DNA from: an uncultured Synechococcus sp.
Lineage (GTDB): Bacteria > Cyanobacteriota > Cyanobacteriia > PCC-6307 > Cyanobiaceae
Assembly: GCA_937975655.1 (NCBI GenBank)
Contig: CALJTZ010000156.1
Coordinates: 1-5,063 of the forward strand
DNA: 5,063 nt
Reading direction: 5' to 3'
Shown here: positions 1 to 5,063 of the stretch, in pieces
Position numbering within the stretch: the stretch's first letter is position 1
How the letters are laid out: each line of letters begins with the position of its first letter
Position numbers and translations under genes: made by a program
The notes under the pieces: generated by a model
What the model was told of the DNA's origin: nothing
The model's database searches: none
The model's input: only the letters and a program-made list of their open reading frames with translations

Positions 1-293
1 TCGCGGTTGCGCAGATCCGCTAGGGCATCGTCGCTGAGGCCTTCCACGGCCGTGCCATTCAGCCAGTAACTGCCGCTGCTGGGCCGGTCGAGGCAACCAA
101 GGATGTTCATGGCCGTGCTCTTGCCGGAGCCGGAGGTGCCCATCACCGCCAGATATTCCCCTCGCTGCACGGTCATGCAGAGATCATCGAGGGCGGCCAC
201 GGCCGTGTCTCCCTGGCCGTACACCTTGCGCACGTGCTTCAGTTCGGCCACTACGGGGCCGAGGGTTTCACTGGACCTAGCCAGGGTGGGCAT
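1..293 (-). CDS. ABC transporter ATP-binding protein, MacB/LolD/DevA type (partial, N-terminal part)
   Basis: This is the nucleotide-binding subunit of an ABC transporter; it would hydrolyse ATP on the cytoplasmic face to drive a partner permease encoded elsewhere. About 97 residues are visible. Tyr25 in KVYGQG fits the A-loop that stacks on adenine. Residues 52-60 read GTSGSGKST, a perfect Walker A motif, followed by MNILGCLDRPSSG and LSDDALADLRNR. The segment running from MNILGCLDRP to LRNR is typical of the MacB/LolD/DevA group of exporters and lipoprotein-release ATPases. The sequence is cut just before the expected Q-loop, so the Q-loop, the LSGGQ signature, Walker B and the H-loop are not visible. 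The ATG shares its A with the TGA of ndhB, which supports this start. It leaves a 14-residue extension before the conserved V/AELKHV strand, so GTG at 251 is a possible alternative. The substrate cannot be told: macrolide, glycolipid (DevBCA-like) or lipoprotein are all possible. Confidence 0.93.
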   Translation of the reverse strand, partial: MPTLARSSETLGPVVAELKHVRKVYGQGDTAVAALDDLCMTVQRGEYLAVMGTSGSGKSTAMNILGCLDRPSSGSYWLNGTAVEGLSDDALADLRNR

Positions 294-1870
294 CAGCCCA
301 CCGGCAGGCTGCCGGCTGCCGCGAGGGCCTTCTGCAGCATGGGTGTGCCGGCAACGGCACCACTGGCCCAATTGAACAGGGGGTTGGAGAGGATGCCGCC
401 CACGGCGGTGATCACCACGCAGGAGATCAGGGCGGCCCGCAGGGGTTGCAGGCCAGCGACGCTCCAGCTCAAGGCGGGATAGTTCTTCACCACATCGGAG
501 GCCTCCTGGGGCTCCTTCACCACCATCATCTTGATCACGGAGATGTAGTAGTAAATCGAGATCACGGAGGTGAGTAGGCCCACCACCACCAGTAGGTATT
601 GGTGATCGGCCCAGCCGGCGAAGAAGAGGTAGATCTTGCCGAAGAAGCCCAGCATTGGGGGAATGCCGCCGAGGGACAGCAGGCACAGGCTGAGGCCCAG
701 GGTGATCAGTGGATCCTTCTGGTAGAGGCCGGCGTAATCACTGATGCGGTCGGAGCCGGTGCGCAGGGAGAAGAGGATGATGCAGGCGAAGGCTCCCAGG
801 TTCATGAACAGGTAGGCCGCCATGTAGAGCACCATCGCGGAGTAGCCGTCTTCGGTGCCGCACACCAGGCCGATCATCACGAAGCCGGCCTGGCCGATGG
901 AGCTGTAGGCCAGCATCCGCTTCATGGAGGTCTGGGCCAGGGCCACCACGTTGCCCAGCACCATGCTCAGGATGGCCAGCACGGTGAACAGCAGTTTCCA
1001 CTGGGCTTCAAAGGGTTCAAAGCAGCCCACCAGGATGCGCAGAGCCAGGGCGAAACCCGCCGCCTTGGAACCCACCGAGAGGAACGCCACCACCGGAGTG
1101 GGCGATCCCTCGTAGACGTCCGGAGTCCACTGGTGGAAGGGAACGGCGGCAATCTTGAAGGCCACTGTGGCCAGCACGAACACCAGCGCCAGCGCCGCCA
1201 CCGGCGTGGTGCTGGTCTGCAGGGCCAGTCCCACCGCTTCAAGGCTGGTCTCACCGCCGGTGAGGCCGTAGAGGAGGGAGGCTCCATAGAGGAAGACAGC
1301 CGCTGCGGCGGAACCCACCAGGAGATATTTGAGCGCTGCCTCAGAACTGCGGGCATCCCGCTTCATGTAGCCCGAGAGCAGGTAGCTGGCCACCGAGAGG
1401 GTTTCCAGCGACACGAAGATGCTCACCAGATCGGTGGAGCCGCACAGGAGCATCGCCCCGAGCGTGGCGGCCAGCAGGATCGCGGTGTATTCCCCCACCG
1501 GCGTGCCGGCTTGCTCCACGTAGCGCCAGCTGATCAGCAGCGACAGCAGCGTGGACGCCGCCACGACGGCCCGGAAGGCGATGGCGAGGTTGTCCGCCAG
1601 GAACGAGCCCAGAAACGAGGGCATCAGGGGCGCTGCATCCCATTGCAGCGCCAACAACACCAGGGCCGTGCCCAGCCCCAGATACGACAGCACTGGAACC
1701 CACTTGCTGGCCACCTTTTCGCCGGCCAGATCCACCAGCAGGCAGGCCACCATCGCCAGCAGCACCGCGCCCTCAGGGGCGATCGCTCCAGCGTTCAGCT
1801 GCAGAGAGGTGATGGGGCCCAGGGGGCTAGCGGGGTCGATGGCGGAAGCAGCGGCCGCCAGGAGAGACAT
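293..1870 (-). CDS. ndhB: NAD(P)H-quinone oxidoreductase subunit 2 (NdhB), NDH-1 membrane-arm subunit
   Basis: NdhB is one of the antiporter-like proton-pumping subunits of cyanobacterial NDH-1, which passes electrons to plastoquinone in respiration, cyclic flow around photosystem I and CO2 uptake. The 525-residue product is almost wholly hydrophobic, with about 14 membrane segments, the usual architecture of the NuoN/ND2/NdhB family. Key charged residues of the proton path are present: Glu156 in SLETLS (TM5), Lys239 in AFKIAAVPFHQW (TM7), Lys269 in SVGSKAAGF (TM8) and Lys412 in GFFGKIYLF (TM12). Their spacing matches Glu133, Lys217, Lys247 and Lys395 of E. coli NuoN. The family signature HQWTPDVYEGSPTP lies at 246-259. 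The start is ATG at 1870; an adjacent in-frame GTG at 1873 would add one residue. No clear Shine-Dalgarno sequence precedes either. Its stop overlaps the start of the ABC ATPase by one base. No frameshift or missing key residue is seen, so it should be functional. Confidence 0.97.
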   Translation of the reverse strand: MSLLAAAASAIDPASPLGPITSLQLNAGAIAPEGAVLLAMVACLLVDLAGEKVASKWVPVLSYLGLGTALVLLALQWDAAPLMPSFLGSFLADNLAIAFRAVVAASTLLSLLISWRYVEQAGTPVGEYTAILLAATLGAMLLCGSTDLVSIFVSLETLSVASYLLSGYMKRDARSSEAALKYLLVGSAAAAVFLYGASLLYGLTGGETSLEAVGLALQTSTTPVAALALVFVLATVAFKIAAVPFHQWTPDVYEGSPTPVVAFLSVGSKAAGFALALRILVGCFEPFEAQWKLLFTVLAILSMVLGNVVALAQTSMKRMLAYSSIGQAGFVMIGLVCGTEDGYSAMVLYMAAYLFMNLGAFACIILFSLRTGSDRISDYAGLYQKDPLITLGLSLCLLSLGGIPPMLGFFGKIYLFFAGWADHQYLLVVVGLLTSVISIYYYISVIKMMVVKEPQEASDVVKNYPALSWSVAGLQPLRAALISCVVITAVGGILSNPLFNWASGAVAGTPMLQKALAAAGSLPVG

Positions 1871-1901
1871 CACAGCTGGGAAGGGGCACCCGTTGAGGCG
1901 G

Positions 1902-1907
1902 ACTTTA
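1902..1907 (-). promoter_or_regulatory. possible -10 element for ndhB
   Basis: Read on the minus strand this is TAAAGT, matching four of six bases of the TATAAT consensus, about 31 bases before the ndhB ATG. No convincing -35 box lies upstream, so this is a weak candidate only. Confidence 0.22.
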
Positions 1908-1928
1908 GCCGCGCTGGCGTTTGGGTTT

Positions 1929-1969
1929 GGTCGCCTTCCGCCCCAGGTGGGTCGCCAGGCTGGGTCGCC
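1929..1969 (+). repeat. three direct GGTCGCC repeats in the divergent promoter region
   Basis: GGTCGCC occurs at 1929-1935, 1950-1956 and 1963-1969; the last two extend to GGGTCGCC. Spacing is 21 then 13 bases, roughly two and just over one helical turns. They lie just upstream of the possible topA -10, where activator or repressor sites are common. In sequence this rich in G and C short repeats also arise by chance, so an operator role is only a possibility. Confidence 0.4.
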
Positions 1970-1971
1970 GG

Positions 1972-1980
1972 TGCGATAAA
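1972..1980 (+). promoter_or_regulatory. possible extended -10 element for topA
   Basis: The sequence TGCGATAAA fits an extended -10 pattern (TG, one base, then a hexamer matching four of six bases of TATAAT). It sits 25 bases before the topA GTG, which would give a short leader of roughly 20 bases. It is the most AT-rich spot on the topA side of the gap. There is no clear -35, as expected for an extended -10 promoter. It lies just after the third GGTCGCC repeat. Confidence 0.35.
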
Positions 1981-2005
1981 GAGGGAAGCGGTTTTACGCC
2001 TGCCT

Positions 2006-4705
2006 GTGGCGCACACGCTGGTCATCGTCGAGAGCCCCACGAAGGCCCGCACCATCCGCGGGTTCCTTCCGAAGGACTTCAAGGTGGAAGCCTCCATGGG
2101 GCACGTGCGCGACCTGCCCAACAACGCCAGCGAGATCCCCGCTGCCCACAAGGGCGAGAAGTGGGCCAACCTCGGCGTCAACACCGCCAACAACTTCGAG
2201 CCCCTCTACGTGGTGCCGAAGGACAAGAAAAAGGTGGTGAAGGAACTCAAGGACGCCCTCAAGGGCGCCGACCAGCTGCTGCTGGCCACGGACGAAGATC
2301 GGGAGGGAGAAAGCATTAGCTGGCACCTGCTGCAGCTGCTGAACCCGAAGGTGCCGGTGAAGCGCATGGTGTTCCACGAGATCACCAAGGAGGCCATCGG
2401 CCGCGCCCTGGAGCAGACCCGCGAGCTCGACATGGAGCTGGTGCACGCCCAGGAAACCCGTCGGATCCTGGATCGCCTGGTGGGCTACACCCTCTCGCCG
2501 CTGCTGTGGAAAAAGGTGGCCTGGGGCCTCTCCGCCGGCCGCGTGCAGTCGGTGGCGGTGCGCCTGCTGGTGCAGCGGGAGCGGGCCCGGCGGGCCTTCA
2601 GAAGCGGCAGTTACTGGGATCTCAAGGCCCAGCTGCAACAGGGGGGCAGCGCCTTCGACGCCAAGCTCACCCACCTCAAGGGCGAGCGCATCGCCGGCGG
2701 TTCCGACTTCGACGAGAGCACCGGAGCCCTCAAGGCCGGCAGCAAGGTGAAGCTGCTCAGTGAGTCCGAGGCCAAAGCCCTGCAGGCCCAGGTGCAGGCC
2801 GCCCCCTGGACCGTGGCGGAGGTGGAGGAGAAGCCCACCGTGCGCAAGCCGGTGCCCCCATTCACCACCAGCACCCTGCAGCAGGAGGCCAACCGCAAGC
2901 TGCGGCTCTCGGCCCGGGAAACCATGCGCACGGCCCAGGGGCTCTACGAGCGCGGCTTCATCACCTACATGCGCACCGACTCGGTGCACCTCAGTGATCA
3001 GGCCATCAACGCCGCCCGCAGCTGCGTGGCGGAGAAGTACGGCAAGGACTACCTGAGCCCCTCGCCGCGCCAGTTTTCCACCAAGGCTCGCAATGCCCAG
3101 GAGGCCCACGAGGCCATCCGCCCCGCCGGTGAGAGCTTCCGCACCCCCAATGAGACGGGCCTCAAGGAGAAGGATCTGGCCCTCTACGAGCTGATCTGGA
3201 AGCGCACCGTGGCCAGCCAGATGGCGGATGCCCGGCTCACCATGCTCTCCGTGGAGCTCAAGAGCGGCGACGCCAGCTTCCGCGCCTCGGGCAAGCGCAT
3301 CGACTTTGCCGGCTTCTTCCGCGCCTACGTGGAGGGCTCCGATGATCCCGATGCCGCCCTCGAGGGTCAGGAGGTGCTGCTGCCGGCCCTCAAGGTGGGT
3401 GACAGCCCGGCCTGCAAGGCGGTGGAAGCTCTCGGTCACCAAACCCAGCCGCCTGCCCGCTTCAGCGAAGCGGCCCTGGTGAAGATGCTGGAGAAGGAGG
3501 GCATCGGCCGGCCCTCCACCTATGCCTCGATCATTGGCACGATCGTGGATCGCGGTTACGCCACCCTCCAGAACAACGCCCTTACCCCCAGCTTCACGGC
3601 CTTTGCCGTAACGGCGCTGCTGGAGGAGCACTTCCCCGACCTGGTGGATACGAGCTTCACCGCTCGGATGGAGAACACCCTCGATGAGATCTCCCACGGA
3701 GAGGTGCAGTGGCTGCCCTATCTGGAGAGCTTCTACAAGGGCGATAAGGGCCTGGAAACCCAGGTGCAGCAACGGGAGGGCGACATCGACCCCACGGCCT
3801 CCCGCACCATTGAATTGGAGGGCTTGCCCTGTGTGGTGCGCATCGGGCGCTTCGGTGCCTACCTGGAAACCAAGCGGGTGGCCGATGACGGCACCGAGGA
3901 GCTGCTCAAGGCCACCCTGCCCAACGAGATCACCCCGGCGGATCTCGATGCCGACAAAGCCGAGCTGATCCTGAGGCAAAAGGCGGATGGGCCTGAGTCG
4001 CTGGGGGAGGATCCCGAAACCGGCGACCAGGTGTACCTACTCTTCGGCCAGTACGGCCCCTATGTGCAGCGGGGCCAGGTGAGCGATGAGAACCCCAAGC
4101 CCAAGCGGGCCTCCCTGCCCAAGGGCGCCAAGCCCGAAGAGCTCAGCCTGGAGGATGCCCTGGGGCTGCTGCGCTTGCCGCGGCAGCTGGGTGATCACCC
4201 CGATGGCGGCCGAATCGAGGCCGGGCTGGGCCGCTTTGGGCCCTACGTGGTGCATCACAAGGGCAAGGGCGAGAAGGACTACCGCTCCCTCAAGGCCGAG
4301 GACGACGTGCTGCTGGTGGAGCTCCCCCGGGCCATGGAACTGCTGGCCATGCCCAAGAAGGGGCGCGGTGGCCGCACGGCCCTTAAGGATCTCGGCACCC
4401 CCGAAGGCGCCGATGAGGCGATTCAGCTGTTTGATGGCCCCTACGGCCTCTACGTGAAGCAGGGCAAGGTGAATGCCTCCCTGCCGGAGGGCACCACCGC
4501 CGACACCCTCACCCTCGAGCAGGCGGTGGAGCTGCTGGCGGCCAAGGCCGCCACCGGCAAGGCCAAGGGCCGCAAGACTGCAGCGGCCGGTGGGGCCAAG
4601 ACAGCTGCCGCCAAGAAACCGGCAGCCAAAAAGGCACCCGCCACCACCAAGACCGGTCGGCTGCGGGCCAGTGCCGTGCGGGTGATCAAGGCGGCTGATA
4701 GCTGA
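2006..4705 (+). CDS. topA: DNA topoisomerase I (type IA)
   Basis: TopA relaxes negatively supercoiled DNA by cutting one strand through a 5'-phosphotyrosine link, balancing gyrase. The 899-residue product starts at GTG 2006, giving M(V)AHTLVIVESPTKARTI, the usual TopA N-terminus. The frame stays open far upstream, but only as the antisense of ndhB. The TOPRIM domain covers about 3-118, with Glu9, Lys13 and the metal-binding triad Asp96, Asp98 and Glu100 (TDEDREGE). LSAGRVQSVAVRL is at 175-187. The active-site motif ITYMRTDS gives catalytic Tyr321 and Arg323, equivalent to E. coli Tyr319 and Arg321. His368 lies in EAHEAIRP. After about residue 600 there are no Cys4 zinc fingers. Instead there are four repeats centred on GRFGAYL, GQYGPYV, GRFGPYV and GPYGLYV (about 614, 680, 742 and 811), then an Ala/Lys-rich tail at 845-885. 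All catalytic residues are present. The stop overlaps the next start by one base. Confidence 0.97.
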   Translation: MAHTLVIVESPTKARTIRGFLPKDFKVEASMGHVRDLPNNASEIPAAHKGEKWANLGVNTANNFEPLYVVPKDKKKVVKELKDALKGADQLLLATDEDREGESISWHLLQLLNPKVPVKRMVFHEITKEAIGRALEQTRELDMELVHAQETRRILDRLVGYTLSPLLWKKVAWGLSAGRVQSVAVRLLVQRERARRAFRSGSYWDLKAQLQQGGSAFDAKLTHLKGERIAGGSDFDESTGALKAGSKVKLLSESEAKALQAQVQAAPWTVAEVEEKPTVRKPVPPFTTSTLQQEANRKLRLSARETMRTAQGLYERGFITYMRTDSVHLSDQAINAARSCVAEKYGKDYLSPSPRQFSTKARNAQEAHEAIRPAGESFRTPNETGLKEKDLALYELIWKRTVASQMADARLTMLSVELKSGDASFRASGKRIDFAGFFRAYVEGSDDPDAALEGQEVLLPALKVGDSPACKAVEALGHQTQPPARFSEAALVKMLEKEGIGRPSTYASIIGTIVDRGYATLQNNALTPSFTAFAVTALLEEHFPDLVDTSFTARMENTLDEISHGEVQWLPYLESFYKGDKGLETQVQQREGDIDPTASRTIELEGLPCVVRIGRFGAYLETKRVADDGTEELLKATLPNEITPADLDADKAELILRQKADGPESLGEDPETGDQVYLLFGQYGPYVQRGQVSDENPKPKRASLPKGAKPEELSLEDALGLLRLPRQLGDHPDGGRIEAGLGRFGPYVVHHKGKGEKDYRSLKAEDDVLLVELPRAMELLAMPKKGRGGRTALKDLGTPEGADEAIQLFDGPYGLYVKQGKVNASLPEGTTADTLTLEQAVELLAAKAATGKAKGRKTAAAGGAKTAAAKKPAAKKAPATTKTGRLRASAVRVIKAADS
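4538..4660 (+). other. topA: Ala/Lys-rich basic tail of TopA
   Basis: Residues 845-885 of TopA are almost entirely Ala, Lys, Gly, Thr and Pro, with clusters such as AAAKKPAAKKAP. The composition resembles the disordered tails of histone H1-like proteins. Basic tails are known on other zinc-finger-less bacterial type IA topoisomerases, notably actinobacterial ones, where they aid DNA binding and processivity. The same role here is inference. Confidence 0.75.
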
Positions 4706-5063
4706 TGGGTAGGGGCCTGCGCACCGCCCTGGCCCTGCTGGCCGGCCCCCTGGCGCTGGCCGGCTGCAGCGGCACGCCCTTAGGTGATCAACTCTCCCGC
4801 AGTTTTTCCGCCCCCCAGCCAGCCCCGAAGGCACCAGCCGCCGCAGCGCCCGCCGTGCCTGCCAAGCCGGTGCCCACAGCCAAGCCGGCCGTTCAGGCCA
4901 AGCCCACCGTGCCAGCGACCACGCTCCCGGCTACGAAGCCAAAAAACCAGCCCAGCACTCCGTCGCCCTACCGCGTCACCATCAAGTTGCCGGCGGCCGA
5001 TCCCTCCGCACCTGCGGAAGTGGTGACGGAAGCCCTCCGGGCCGCTGGCGTGGCCTTCGAAGT
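4705..5063 (+). CDS. predicted lipoprotein with Pro/Ala/Lys-rich linker, unknown function (partial, 3' end cut)
   Basis: The frame starts at ATG 4705, whose A is the last base of the topA TGA, and stays open to the window edge (119 codons plus two bases). Residues 1-20 form a short signal peptide: Arg3 and Arg6, then a hydrophobic core LALLAGPLALAG. It ends in the lipobox LAGC with Cys21 as the predicted lipidation site, implying an exported, membrane-anchored protein. Residues 36-88 are a low-complexity Pro/Ala/Lys/Thr linker, which would span periplasm or peptidoglycan, much like TonB linkers. From Tyr89 a normal folded sequence begins (YRVTIKLPAADPSAPAEVV then TEALRAAGVAFEV), with a beta-strand followed by an amphipathic helix. 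I recognise no named family and cannot see its C-terminus. The tight overlap suggests translational coupling to topA. A conserved cyanobacterial hypothetical is likely; its function is unknown. Confidence 0.85.
   Translation, partial: MGRGLRTALALLAGPLALAGCSGTPLGDQLSRSFSAPQPAPKAPAAAAPAVPAKPVPTAKPAVQAKPTVPATTLPATKPKNQPSTPSPYRVTIKLPAADPSAPAEVVTEALRAAGVAFE
4861..4914 (+). repeat. 18-bp tandem repeat encoding AKPxxx in the lipoprotein linker
   Basis: GCCAAGCC recurs at 4861, 4879 and 4897, exactly 18 bases apart, encoding the hexapeptides AKPVPT, AKPAVQ and AKPTVP (residues 53-70). The remaining bases differ, so this is a degenerate, in-frame repeat of the linker rather than a recent duplication. 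Such a period can change in copy number without breaking the frame. Confidence 0.7.

Larger units (their letters stand above)
1871..2005. promoter_or_regulatory. divergent ndhB/topA intergenic control region
   Basis: This 135-base gap separates two genes transcribed away from each other, so it should hold both promoters and both 5' leaders. Neither side shows a textbook -35/-10 pair. It contains three direct copies of GGTCGCC (1929-1935, 1950-1956, 1963-1969), a GATAAA element facing topA and a TAAAGT element facing ndhB. A purine run, GAGGGAAG at 1981-1988, resembles a ribosome binding site but lies about 17 bases before the topA GTG, which is too far for a standard one. That the region has a promoter role follows from the gene layout; the individual elements are weak. 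Confidence 0.7.

Noticed and set aside
1981..1988. GAGGGAAG as the ribosome binding site of topA
   Set aside because: It is about 17 bases before GTG 2006, too far for normal use, and there is no suitable in-frame ATG, GTG or TTG start at the right distance.
599..2005. N-terminal extension of TopA or separate gene on the plus strand opposite ndhB
   Set aside because: TopA has a conserved start at GTG 2006 followed at once by AHTLVIVESPTKA. The upstream frame is the antisense of a well-conserved ndhB, and its low-complexity His/Gln/Gly/Glu-rich translation matches no domain.
1994..3979. 661-codon open frame on the minus strand opposite topA
   Set aside because: It lies wholly opposite the catalytic part of topA. 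Its Leu/Gly/His-rich translation is what antisense of a GC-biased gene gives, and no motif is seen.
4738..4765. Repeated CTGGCCGGC words as a possible terminator or stem after topA
   Set aside because: They encode the repeated LAG of the lipoprotein signal peptide, are followed by no T-run, and lie inside the next gene.
4037..4834. 265-codon minus-strand open frame opposite the topA 3' end and the lipoprotein start
   Set aside because: It has Gly/Leu/Gln-rich low-complexity composition, spans the overlap of two well-supported plus-strand genes and has no recognisable domain.
4784..5026. 80-codon plus-strand open frame rich in Pro, Arg and Ser
   Set aside because: It is a frame-shifted reading of the lipoprotein linker. 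The frame from 4705 has a proper signal peptide and lipobox and remains open past it.

Overview
The window looks like a chromosomal housekeeping segment from a high-GC cyanobacterium. The main clue is a full-length NdhB-type (subunit 2/N) proton-pumping NDH-1 subunit. Supporting clues are a type IA topoisomerase whose C-terminus carries glycine/tyrosine repeats and a basic Ala/Lys tail instead of zinc fingers, and strong G/C preference at third codon positions. A Synechococcus/Cyanobium-like picocyanobacterium is my best guess; that is inference, because no rRNA or other taxonomic marker is present.

Layout, left to right. Positions 1-293 (minus) hold the N-terminal third of an ABC-transporter ATPase of the MacB/LolD/DevA type, cut by the window edge. 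Positions 293-1870 (minus) hold ndhB, whose TGA stop shares one base with the ATG of the ATPase, so the two probably form one transcription unit. Positions 1871-2005 are a divergent intergenic region with weak promoter-like elements facing both ways and three copies of GGTCGCC. Positions 2006-4705 (plus) hold topA, DNA topoisomerase I, starting at GTG. From 4705 to the window end (plus) is a predicted lipoprotein with a Pro/Ala/Lys-rich linker; its ATG overlaps the topA TGA by one base, and it is cut by the window edge.

Functionally, ndhB belongs to respiratory/cyclic electron transport and topA to control of DNA supercoiling. The two units diverge from one short control region. The ATPase and the lipoprotein are each joined to a housekeeping gene by a one-base stop/start overlap, which suggests translational coupling but does not prove a shared function.

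I found no mobile element, CRISPR array, RNA gene, toxin-antitoxin pair or convincing new system. Very long open frames opposite ndhB and topA are best explained as GC-driven shadows. The least characterised item is the truncated lipoprotein downstream of topA.
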